DNA of 64,000 nucleotides, taken from assembly GCF_001625215.2 (NCBI RefSeq), contig NC_030385.2:9727135-9791134 (forward strand). The letters are read 5' to 3'. Position 1 is the stretch's first letter; the number at the start of each line of letters is the position of its first letter. This DNA is from Daucus carota subsp. sativus. Lineage: Eukaryota > Streptophyta > Magnoliopsida > Apiales > Apiaceae. Below are positions 32,797 through 45,900 of this stretch, one piece after another. A program made the translations under genes and the position numbers. The notes below the pieces were generated by a model. The model did not search any database. It was not told where the DNA came from and worked only from the letters and a program-made list of their open reading frames with translations.

Positions 32797-35700
32797 GAAA
32801 CAAATCACTAGACCCTTACTCGTGCCAGAAATAAATGCATAGCTTGAGTGGAGCTACTGAAAAGAAACTGTTAGATATAATTAATGATTACTAATGTTCT
32901 TAAAGTTTGTTTTAGAACAGGAATCATCAGAGTTTAATATGGAAGCTGATCAGAGTCTAGTAAAGTCTGACAGAGTTTGATAAAGTCTGACAGAGTTTGA
33001 TAAAGTCTGATCAGAGTTTACATAGTCAAGACTCGACAGAGTTTACACGTGGAAAAAGCTCAGAAGCGGATATACTTCAAGGAAGGATAGAAGCGGAGGA
33101 GTGATTTGCTGACTATGGAAACTAAACAGAAAACTGGAGCAATCTTTGATTGATAGAATTCATAGCTGATTTATAGGATATCAAATCAGAGATTGATTTT
33201 GTAACTGTGTCTATATAAACACAGATTAGGGTTACTCTATATGAGTTGAGTTATCGAGTATATTTCATAGAACCCTAGCAGCTCTTAGTGATACATTATA
33301 AATCACTGAGAGAGTTTTTGTAACCATTCAAGCTTTGTGAATAAGAGTTTATTGCTTTCAAGCTCTTATATTGTCTTACTGTGTTACAGATTGTGATCAC
33401 TATATCAGATTATATAGTGGATTTATAGGACCTAACAAGTGGTATCAGAGCCAGCTCTGTTAAGATTACTACAGTGAGATCTTAAACACAATCATGTCTG
33501 AAAAATCACAAGCTTCATCCTTTAGAGTTCCAATCCTTAAGGCATCTGAATATCCAGTCTGGAAAGAGAGAATGATAATATTCTTAGACTCTGTTGATCC
33601 AGAATATCTTGACAGGATCTTTGATGGACCACATATGCCCATCAAGCTCTCTGTTGGGCTTGCTGATGAACCTCAGAAAATGGTTCCAAAAGAAAAGAAA
33701 GATTATACCCCTGAGGACATCCTGTCAATTAGTAAAGACTCAAAGGTGAAACACCTTTTGCACAGTGCCCTTGACAATGCAATGTCTAATAGGGTAATTG
33801 GGTGCAAAACTGCTAAACAAATCTGGGATGCTCTGGAAACCAGATGTCAAGGAACTCAGGCCATTAAGAAAAACAGAAAAACAATCCTTACACAGGAGTA
33901 TGAGCACTTTGACTCAAAATCTGGTGAGTCTCTGACAGATCTGTATGACAGATTTGTCAAACTGTTGAATGACTTATCTCTGGTGGACAAGGAATATGAT
34001 CTTGAAGACTCAAATCTCAAATTCCTTCTGGCTCTTCCTGAAAAATGGGATTTGAAAGTCACCACAATAAGAGACAATCTTGATCTTGGAGAAATGTCTC
34101 TTGATGATGTTTATGGAAGACTGAAGACTCATGAACTTGAAATGGAGCAAAGGAGCAAACGTCATGGAGGAAAATCAAAGTCTGTTGCTCTGAAAGTTCA
34201 AGAAGAAGCTGCTAAGAGCAAAGGAAAAGCTCATGTCACAAAGTCTGACATTGAGTCATCAAACTCTGATGACTCAAACTCTGATGTTCCCTCAGACTCT
34301 GAAGAAAGTGATGATGAGATGATGCAGTTAGCAGCATTGATGGTGAAAAGCTTCAAGAAGTTGGCCTACAAAAAGTTCAACAAAGGCAAAAGTTTTTCAA
34401 GGAAAGACAGAAACTCTGACAGAGTTTATGACAAGAAGAACTTTAAGAAGAATGAGGGCAAAGAAGGAAAAGCTGGAAAAGCTGACAAGTATACCTGTTT
34501 CAACTGTGGTGAAAAGGGACACTTTGCATCTGAATGCAAGAAAGCCAAGAAAGAAAAAGAAAAGGCCTTTGTCACCAAGAAAGGAAACTGGACAGATACT
34601 TCTGATTCAGAAGAAGAAGTCAATTATGCTCTGATGGCAAACACTGACAACAACTCTGAATCTCCTGCTAAGGTACCTCATTCTACTCTTGCCTTTGATA
34701 CTGAAGATATAACTGAGTTAAGATTGTTTCTTAAAACTTTGCATACCAGCTTTAGAGATCAGACTTTAGAAAATGAAAGATTAAAATCTGAAACTCTAAG
34801 TGTAAAGAAAAGGAATGATTATCTAGAAAAGGAATTAGTTCAGATGTTGGAAGTTCAGAAAGAAAGAGATGATGCTGTCATTGTCAAAGATGAATTATTA
34901 AAGAGGTATGCATCTCTTCAATCAGAACTTGCTAAGGAAAGGGAAATTATTAAAACATGGACTAATTCAGGCAAAACTACTCAGGATATCTTAGGTAGTG
35001 GAAACTGGAAGAAGGGACTAGGTTACACTGATAACTCAGAAGCTGAGTCATCAAAAACAGAGTTTATTAAAACTCAAAAACCTAAGGTTAAACCTGTCAA
35101 ATTTGTTGTTGAATCCTCTAAGTCTAAACAGAGTAGACCAAAATCAGAGATTAACAAAAATTTAAAATCTGATAAGCCCAAACAGGTTAACATAGGACTG
35201 ATGACTCAGAAACAGCTTAAACACAAGCTTAAAGAAGTAAAGTCTGATGACAAAAACAAGGAGCCTAGGAAGAACAGAAATGGCAAGATTGGAATAGACA
35301 AGAGTAATAACTACATGCCTGTTCCAAATGCACCTAGGAAGACATGCCATAACTGTGGTAATACTAATCATCTTGCTAATTTTTGCAGGAAGAACAAAGA
35401 CATTAACTCTTTACCTACAAAGTCTGGAGTTAGAAAAAGTAGTATTAGATATAAACCACAAGATCCATGTTTTCATTGTGGTAGTTTATGGCATTCTATT
35501 TATACTTGCAAAGAATATCATAGTTTGTATTATGATTATTATCAATTGAAACCTTCTTTGAAGAAGTTTAATAAAAGCTCTGCAAGTACAAAATCTGTTT
35601 CTAGTACAAACTCTGTTGCAAAGTCTGTTAGCTCAAACTCTGATAATAATACCGCTGCAAAAGCTAACAAACTTAATAAGGCCAAGGGATCCAAGCAAGT

Positions 35701-38700
35701 CTGGGTCCTTAAAACTAACAATTAGTGGTCTTTGTGATTGCAGGGCAACAGGAAGAATATTCTAGTCTTGGACAGTGGATGTTCAGGACACATGACTGGA
35801 AATAAGTCCCTGCTGTCAGAGTTTGTGGAGAAGGCTGGCCCAAGTGTTTCTTATGGAGATGGCAACATAGGAAGGACTCTGGGATATGGCAACATCAATC
35901 TTGGAAATGTCATCATATCAAATGTAGCTCTTGTTCAAGGGCTAAAACACAATTTACTCTCTGTCAGTCAAATCTGTGACAGAGGATATCATGTTGATTT
36001 CTATGAAGAACACAGTGAGATAGTAAGCAAGTCAACAGGCAAAGTGGCAGTGATCGCTCACAGACATGGGAATATTTATGAAATCCACTTGCCTACAAAC
36101 TCTGAAGGAAAAGCAATCTGCTTGTCTACAAGGATCTCTGCAGAAGAAAGTTGGAAGTGGCATAAGAAGCTCTCACACCTAAACTTCAACTCCATAAATG
36201 AGCTTATAAAGAAAAAGCTTGTGAGAGGACTCCCTGAATCACTACTTACATCTGATGGATTATGTGATTCATGTCAAAAGGCCAAGCAGAGAAAGACATC
36301 CTTCAAGAGTAAGACTGAATTCTCAATAAAGAAACCATATCATCTTCTACATGTTGATCTATTTGGACCAGTTAATATACCATCCATTGCAAGGAAGAAA
36401 TATGCTCTTGTCATTGTTGATGAGTATACCAGATACACTTGGGTATATTTTCTTCACTCTAAAGATGAAACAGCCTTGCATCTGATGGATCATGTGACAC
36501 AACTGGACCATGGATCTGAAGACAAAGTGAAGATCATTAGAAGTGATAATGGAACTGAGTTCAGAAATTCAACAATGGAAGAGTTCTGCAAAGAAAGAGG
36601 TGTAGTGCAACAATTCTCTGCACCTGGAACACCACAGCAAAATGGTGTAGTTGAAAGGAAAAACAGGACTCTTATAGAAGCTGCCAGAACTATGCTTGAT
36701 GAGGCTAAATTGCCTACTTATTTCTGGGCAGAAGCTGTTCAAACAGCCTGTTTCACTCAAAATGCAACCTTGATTAATAAGCATGGCAAGACCCCATATG
36801 AGATGGTGAAGAAAAAGAAGCCAAATCTGAAGTATTTTCATATATTTGGGTGCAAATGCTTTGTCTTGAAGACTCATCCAGAACAGCTTACCAAGTTTGA
36901 TCTAAAAGCTGATGAAGGCATCTTTGTAGGTTATCCTCTGATAACAAAGGCCTTCAGAGTCTACAATCTAAGAACCAAGGTGATCATGGAATCCATACAT
37001 GTGTCATTTGATGACAAGAAAATCATGGGCTTAACTGATATGGATGATCATGAAGAACTGCATTTTGAAAATGAAGAAATATTCTCTGATTCAATAAACT
37101 CTGATGAGCAGTCAAACTCTGACTGTGAAAAAGATACAGCAAACTCTGATGAAAATTTACAAGTTCATGATGATGGAGCACTTGCTGAGGGGGAGCATCA
37201 GAATGTTTCAGACTCTACCCAAGATTCCTCAGAGAATGCTGACTCAAACTCATCAGAGAATACTGATTCAAACTCTGATAGCACAAATACAAGGAGAGCT
37301 ACAGAGAATAATCAACAGAATCAAGAGAGCATGGATCAAGGGGGAGGATCCAATGATGAAAATGGTCAACTTCCACATGCTAGGAAGTGGACAAAATCTC
37401 ACACACCTGATTTAATAATTGGAAATCCAGAAGCAGGTGTGCAAACAAGGACAGCTACAGCAAATGAGTGTTTACATCATTGCTTTCTGTCTCAAACTGA
37501 ACCAAAGAAAGTGGAGGAAGCTCTTCAAGATGCTGACTGGATTCAAGCCATGCAAGAGGAGCTAAATGAGTTTGAGAGAAACAAAGTATGGACCCTAGTA
37601 CCAAGACCTAAAGACAGATCCATAGTTGGTACAAAATGGGTGTTCAGAAACAAAACTGACAGTGAGGGTGTCATTACAAGAAATAAAGCAAGGCTTGTGG
37701 CAAAAGGGTATTCACAACAGGAAGGTATTGATTATGATGAGACATTTGCTCCAGTTGCAAGATTGGAGGCAATCAGAATCTTTCTGGCCTATGCTGCTCA
37801 CAAGAAATTCAAAGTATTTCAGATGGATGTCAAAAGTGCTTTTCTAAATGGGAAACTGGATGAAGAGGTATATGTTGAACAACCTCCAGGTTTTGTGGAT
37901 CCAAAACATCCAGACTATGTCTACAGGCTGGACAAAGCACTTTATGGACTAAAGCAGGCTCCAAGGGCATGGTATGAAACTCTAGCTCAATTTCTTCTTG
38001 AAAGTGGATTTACTAGAGGTACCATAGATAAAACTCTGTTTTATTTGAATCATGGCAATGATCTGCTTTTAGTTCAAATCTATGTTGATGACATTATTTT
38101 TGGCTCCACTAATGCTAAACTCTGTCAAAGATTTGCCAAGCTCATGCAGTCTAGGTACCAAATGAGCATGATGGGGGAACTCAGCTATTTTCTGGGTTTA
38201 CAAGTTGAACAGTCTGAAGATGGGATTTTTATAAATCAAGCCAAGTATACCAGAAATCTTTTAAAGAAATTTGGTATGCAAGACAGTTCTGCTGCAACTA
38301 CTCCTATGGCAACAGCAACAAAACTAGACAAAGATACTGGTGCATCAGTGGATATCACAAACTATAGAGGAATGATTGGATCATTGCTTTATCTGACTGC
38401 AAGTAGACCAGACATTATGTATGCCACATGTCTATGTGCAAGATTTCAGGCAGATCCAAGAGAACCTCATCTGATTGCAGTAAAGAGGATATTCAGATAT
38501 CTCAAGGGAACCACATCATTGGGACTATGGTACCCTAGAGAATCAGATTTTAGTCTTATTGGATACTCTGATGCAGATTTTGCAGGTTGCAAAATTGACA
38601 GGAAAAGCACAAGTGGGAGTTGTCAATTTCTGGGTGGAAGACTAGTTTCTTGGTACAGTAAGAAGCAGAAGTCCATCTCAACATCAACAGCAGAATCAGA

Positions 38701-39688
38701 GTATATTGCTGCAGGCAGCTGTTGTGCTCAAATTCTTTGGATGAAGAATCAACTGTTGGACTATGGGTTATCCTTCTCTAAAATTCCTATTTATTGTGAT
38801 AACCAAAGTGCTATTGCTATGACAGGAAATCCAGTTCAACATTCTCTGACAAAGCACATCAGTATAAGATATCATTTTATAAGGGAGCATGTGGAGGAAG
38901 GAACCATTAAACTTCACTTTGTTCCTACTGAACAGCAGCTAGCAGACATTTTCACCAAGCCATTAAGTGAAGCAACTTTTACTAGGCTGGTGAATGAGCT
39001 AGGAATGATATCAGGAACTGAGTAAACATATTGGTTAGATCTTTAAAATTTAACTTGTCAAATTTACCATATGTATTACACACACATCTGCCATGATATA
39101 CTCTGATTGATAAAATCTGATGACATTCTCTGATAATATACTCTGTTTGCTTTACTCTGATAACATTCTCTGATAATATTCTCTGATGCTTCTACAACTC
39201 TGAATCTTGATAAGTGATCTCATTTTTATCTTCTCTGAGACAAAACACCTATGAAGATACCATGAAGCATGTTCTGAATGAGTAATCATGAATCTCAGCT
39301 AAGTTCCTTAATCCTGATCTCAATTTTGTGCTACACTAGTTCACACTATGCATGCTAATATCATTGAGACTCTACTACTTCACATATCTTAATTATAAGT
39401 GAGACTGACTAATTTAAATTTTCTCTCATATACTAGACAGTGACTATAAACTCTGATGTTTTTATTACCTAAGACAAAACCCCCTGAAAAATAAGCATGG
39501 TACTCCTTTGAGATCTTAGATGTTAATATGACAGTGACTGGGAAGAACCAAACATTTGCTGGTATTAAGTAATTGCTAAGATTTTATAATCTATGGTGAC
39601 CAGTCACAATCTCTGATTACTGGAGAAATACTAATGCAATAGTATATTTAAAGGTCGTGCCTCACTCACACTGAGAAGCGTCCTGATG

Positions 39689-39723
<35 letters not shown>

Positions 39724-42700
39724 GGGTAGATTATTTTATTGATTATCTTCAGAGTATGTCCTAGTCAAAGTTTTGAGAGTTTGAATAAATTATTCAAAGT
39801 CTACCTTTTAATTACGAATTTGTGAAATTTTATATTCTCTGATTTAACATGACCACACACATTTCACAAGCACATTATTGAGCTATGGATTTCAGAACAA
39901 ACTCTGATTTATTGATGAATATTCTGAAAATTATGTCTTTATTCTGAGGTTCGCAGAAATTTAATTTCTTTGTCTTAAATCTCAGAGTTTAAAAATTCGA
40001 GAGATTTAATCTTGATTTTTTTAAATATTCAGAGAATGTGAAGAGAATGTGTTTCAAACGGATGTATCATTAGTGGGTTTATATGCAAAACATTTTCATA
40101 GGAGAACGTGTAATCAGCATTTATTACTGCGCATGTTTTACTGCACTCATGATTATTATTCTCGTTTCTCCATCCCACTAACACTCATCTACCAGTTATA
40201 TTTTGACAGGTGTCTGATTGAACAAAAAGCCCATGCGTGCTCAGTTCAACAAAATCTGAAGAGTTTTTCAGATCAGATTTTATTGCTTATTATTCAATTT
40301 TACACTTACTCTCTATATTCACCTTCTAAACAAAACTCTTACACTCTGTTCTCTGAAATTCAAATCTTCGTCTACACATTTCCTCAAACATCTTCTTTTC
40401 ATAATCTCTGTTCTAATGGCCACTACAGCTTTTCTGTTGGCAGGTGTTGAATTCGTTCCTAATAACTATGCAGCCATCCTTGACACTGCTGAAGCCCCAA
40501 GGGATTATCATCCCTTTCAGCGATTCTTGGCACAAAGTGTCATCGGTACCGCTCTCACCGCTCCTGCAAGACTTTCAGGAAGCCAAATCATCAGCTTTTG
40601 GAGGTCGGGTACATATGACAATGGTGGTGCAGATGGATCACCATCAATTGTGTTTTCCTATGACGGGGAGGAGTATGCAGTTACTCCAGCAACAGTTCGT
40701 CAGGCACTCAACTTGCCAGAACATTCTGCGTACATTACAAATGGAGATGCAAATCTCAGAACAATGATGCTTGAATTGGGGTACTACGAATCTCTGAATA
40801 AACTGGGTCAGTTGAAGCGTCCATGGCTCAATAAGGAGTGGAGTTTCTTCTTTGATTGCATTACCAGAGCTTTCCAGAAGAAATCTACAAACTGGGATGC
40901 TATTCCAATGGACATGCTACAAATCGGGTATTCTCTGATCTATTCTACTGCTTTTGATTTTGGTAGATTAGTTCTTAGAAATATTGGTGAAAGAATGCTT
41001 GAGAACAGGAATGTTATATATTTCTCAAGATTTTGCCAATTGTTGTTTAATGCCACTGTTGGAGAAGTGGATTTTGATGCTGCAGATGAGATCAAACCTT
41101 TTAAACTTCATAAAAGGGCTTTTAAGGATCTCATATCTAAAGATGAGAAGAGACCAGTTCTCAGGCCTCTGCAAATCCCAGCTCCTTTCAGAGCAAGGCT
41201 GAACCTTCCTCAGGAACCACAACTACAGCCTCAACAACCTCAACCACAACATCCAACCTCTCCCACAGTCACCAGAAAACCAAGATCATCAACTACAAAA
41301 CCATCCAAATCTACAAAGTCTGATGACCAGCCCTCTACAACCAAAACCAGAACCTCTGTTGATACACAAGTTCTAAAGACAAAGTCTGATAAACCAGCAA
41401 ACTCTGATGCTGCAAACTCTGATAATGTCCACAATGAAGCTGCTTCTCCTCCAAAGCAGAAGAAAAGAAGAAGACTTGTTGCAGCATATGAATATGATGA
41501 TCTAGAAACTGTACAAGCTGCAAACTCTGAACCTACTCCTACAACAGTCTCTGAACCTGTTCAAGTCAGTCCTCAAAAGCCAGCTCGATTCAAAAGAAGG
41601 GCTCAAAAGCCTGCAAGGGCAAAAGTTCCAATCACTGAAATAACAGACTTCACAGTTGAGGAAGAACAGACACCATCAACTACAGTAGCTGCAAATTCTC
41701 AAGCTCTGATGGTGCTTCCTATCACAGCTGTTCCTCTGACATCTCCTACAGCATCTTCAACTTCATCTGAGGTAGATGAAGAAATTGTTTGCAAGGAACC
41801 TATAACATCTGAAGCTGGAGCATATATGTCTGATCTTCATACTCCAGTATCTGATCATGGACCCTCTACTCCAATTCCTACTTCTCCAATGAAAATTCCA
41901 GAGGGTGCCATAGTTCATGATACAGCTCCAGACAACTACAGGTCTGATGTAGTTGATGAAACTGACAAAGTAGCTGTGGAAGCTCTACAGTCTCTTGCTC
42001 AGACTGGTGCAGAGTCTATCAAATCACAGTCTGAAGCTAAAGGAACATCTGCTCAAGATACTATGGAGAAAGTTGCTGATCCTGCAACTGACAAAGCAAA
42101 CTCTGATGATGATGATGACAGTTCAGATACAAGCAAGGATGAAAATGATGAAGTTCCTCTGACTCAACAAAAGTGGGAGTCTACTAGCCAGTACAATGCC
42201 AGGCTACAAACTCTGACCACAGACTCTGAGCCACTTCCCAGGGATCTTCAAGTTGATCCTCCAAATGAAGTATGGGATAAACTCTGGTTGAGTCACCAGC
42301 ATTCCTTGGAAACACCTAAAGCTGAAGAGTTCTTATCTATGGCAGAACAGAAAATTACAAACTCTGATGTTATGTCAAGCCTCAAGGGCACAATTCTATA
42401 TCTGAAGACATTTCATCCTGCTCATGCCCAGACATCTAAATCAATAGATGGTCTAAGAACAGAGGTGGCAAAAGTCAAGGAGACAAATGAACTGGAAAAG
42501 AAGAGGACCATCAATCCTATGAAAGAGAATGTACAGAAGCTGGTAACTGCTAATGAATCTCTGGACAAACGGATGACCATGATTGAATCAAATCAAGAAA
42601 AGATGTCCAAACAGCTTGAAGCCATACAAACTTCACTTTCTCTGATCACATCCATATTGATTCCTGATGAGGATGATGTCAAAAAGGGGGAGAGAGTAGC

Positions 42701-42953
42701 TCAAGTCAAATGCAAGTCTACTACTCAAACTCTGAAGAGGAAGAAGAAGGATGATGATGATGATATTGATGATTTCACCAAGCACAAGAGATTTCAAGCA
42801 GGGACTGGTGGAAGAGTTTCAAACTCTGACAGTCAGAAATCATCTAAGCAAAGCACAAAGTCTGGTCCAACTCACAACATCACATCTGGATCTAATCAAA
42901 GACCAGTGACTGGATCAGACAAACCCATGACTGATGAAGAGCTTGCTAGATTG

Positions 42954-42989
<36 letters not shown>

Positions 42990-45900
42990 GAAACAAATCA
43001 CTAGACCCTTACTCGTGCCAGAAATAAATGCATAGCTTGAGTGGAGCTACTGAAAAGAAACTGTTAGATATAATTAATGATTACTAATGTTCTTAAAGTT
43101 TGTTTTAGAACAGGAATCATCAGAATTTAATATGGAAGCTGATCAGAGTCTAGTAAAGTCTGACAGAGTTTGATAAAGTCTGACAGAGTTTGATAAAGTC
43201 TGATCAGAGTTTACATAGTCAAGACTCGACAGAGTTTACACGTGGAAAAAGCTCAGAAGCGGATATACTTCAAGGAAGGATAGAAGCGGAGGAGTGATTT
43301 GCTGACTATGGAAACTAAACAGAAAACTGGAGCAATCTTTGATTGATAGAATTCATAGCTGATTTATAGGATATCAAATCAGAGATTGATTTTGTAACTG
43401 TGTCTATATAAACACAGATTAGGGTTACTCTATATGAGTTGAGTTATCGAGTATATTTCATAGAACCCTAGCAGCTCTTAGTGATACATTATAAATCACT
43501 GAGAGAGTTTTTGTAACCATTCAAGCTTTGTGAATAAGAGTTTATTGCTTTCAAGCTCTTATATTGTCTTACTGTGTTACAGATTGTGATCACTATATCA
43601 GATTATATAGTGGATTTATAGGACCTAACAGAAACTTTTAGCTGTTACATACCCTGCCAGTACATTAGGTGGGCTAAAGACTCCCTGAAAGAACCACCAC
43701 AGTTCACATACATTATATCCCATATTCATTCAGTACCATAGATGTCGGGTTCGTGGGTCTACCCATGGGTCGGTGAACTGGTCCGTTTTTAAGATTGTTT
43801 AAACAAAATGTTACTATGTGCGTGTGTGTGTAAATGCGGATAAGTACCGTTAGACCCTTCCTCGGTGCCTAGAATAAAACTATCTTAGTGACAGCCCGAT
43901 TTGGCTGGAGGTACTCAACTACTGAAAAGAACGTGTTGGGCGTTAGATACCTTACCAGGACATAAGGTGGCATAAAAACTCAAGGAAAGAAGTCCAAATT
44001 TTACGTGCATATATCCGATATGCACTCAGCGCAAGGAAAATACACGCGCTCATTACAATTTGTCAAAAAAAATATATTAGACTAAATAAATGAGAACCTG
44101 CAAATTCTAGATATTCATTCATTTAGTGGCTTGTTTGATTTCAAGGACCACGTGTCACAAGGAATGAAAATCCTCCATGTTCAAAGAATAAAAAAAGGTG
44201 TCACTACTTTAACAAAAAACTTGTATAGGAAAAGTAAAATTGACAACACACCTCCAAGCTTTTGAGCTTCCCTGATTACATGAAGGGCCAATGTTGTCTT
44301 GCCTGATGCTTCTTGCCCGAAAATTTCAACCATCCTTCCCTACAAAGTGTAATAGTAACTCCCAGTGAATTTGACGTAGGGAGACTCAGAGAGGGGATGA
44401 AAATTTAAAGCCACGTTAAAGAAAACTTCAAGACAGGAACGAGGTAAACCAGTAATATCACCAACTACCAAGAATATTATTCCTAGATATATCCTTTGTG
44501 AATGACGAGTTTCTGTTATTAAATGTACTAAATAACTCCAGTTTCCCTAGTCCTCAAATACCTCTTCACAGAGCATAACATCAGTGATAAGTGCTAATGC
44601 ATATGGATGCTGATAAAACCTTAAAAGGACTGAAACGCCAGAATAACCTCAAATTAACTAAAGACAATGATACTCTAGTAAGAAATACCTGACTGGAAAT
44701 TGGAATATGTATTTGGAATCTTACAAGACTTAGATGGGACAGGGGAAGACAACTAATGAAATGAAGATTGAAATGATCGTGCAAACATTTTTCATTTGTG
44801 TTCTTCAAATCAGATGTTTGATTTAGTGTAGAGATCACCTTTTCTATTGATTAAGCACGCATACAAAAGGTATAATAAAATGTTTACACAAAAATGTGGC
44901 ACCCAGTGAATATTGTTTTTCTAGTGCATCACCTTTGGTAATCCCCCAACCCCAAGAGCTTGGTCAAGCTTCAGGGAGCCTGTTGATACCACAGATGTGC
45001 GCCTCGTCCTAAAAAAGCGCTGCAGAGATAACATGGATTCTTTGGTAAAATCACCAGCAAGCTGGGAAATAGCCGTACGAAGGGCAGAATCTTTTTCTGC
45101 TGTTTCAGCTTCATTGGGTAGTTCATCGGCCTCAAATTCTAGAGCCTCAACTGAGAAAATGAAAGCAACAAATGATAAAGCTAAGCTGTGTCCCACACTA
45201 ACAAAAAAATAGTTATTTATAGGAAGTAACTTCTTACCAGAATCAATGCTATTAAGTGGTAAGGTTAACTAGTTCACATATTATAAACAATGCTTTACCT
45301 GCACAGAAACTATTACCATTTTCCTTAGACATGGTTTTGTTCTGTGCTTCACTAACAAAAAGGGTCTTTTATCACCTATAATTCTTGTTAAATTTTTTGT
45401 CAGAACTTAGTACACAATAGCAGGAAACAGGGAGACATCAGCTTAGGGAGTGTTTGGTTCATGGTTAATAAACCTGGTTAACGGGAATCGGAACCTCAAA
45501 CTCATGTATTGGTGTTTTAATTAGCAATCTTGTTGTACGGAATGCGAACCTCATTCTCATTTAGTGGGTAAATTATTCCTTCCACATCTCTTGGGATACT
45601 CATTCCCATACCCCTCATTCCGATTCCCGACTCCCATTCCCACCTATCATCCAAACACCCCCTTACTAAACATCCCATACGGCATCAACTTCTGGCAATA
45701 GTATTGGCCTCTATGAGGGGTCATCGTATTAGCCTTTTCTAGAAATAAACCCTCATCTCTAGATACAAGGGCGAAGATATTCTGTAAGATAACTGGAGTT
45801 TTTTTTTTTCAAACCTCGACTATGTTTGACTTAACTGAATGCAGTAGTTTTACAGTAAAATTGAGACATTCTCGCAAAATAGATTATAAAAGCTTACTCC

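Larger units (their letters stand above)
32869..43630 (+). mobile_element. Copia LTR retrotransposon, Sirevirus-type, in RECA2 intron 4
   Basis: 10.76 kb with two 569-bp LTRs (TGTTAG...CTAACA), flanked by a perfect 5-bp target duplication GAAAC (32864-32868 and 43631-43635). A primer binding site for initiator Met-tRNA follows the 5' LTR. Gene order is gag, then protease-integrase-RT-RNase H (integrase before RT, the Copia order), then an additional long ORF after pol as in the SIRE/Maximus (Sirevirus) lineage. The LTRs differ at one base that I can see, so the insertion is recent. It lies antisense to RECA2. The 3' internal end is chimeric: 74 bp of upstream host flank sits before the 3' LTR and no polypurine tract abuts that LTR. 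Confidence 0.95.

Noticed and set aside
40049..40450. 133-codon frame just before ORF3
   Set aside because: Overlaps the ORF3 start in another frame, has no domain, and lies in the TCTGA-rich spacer.
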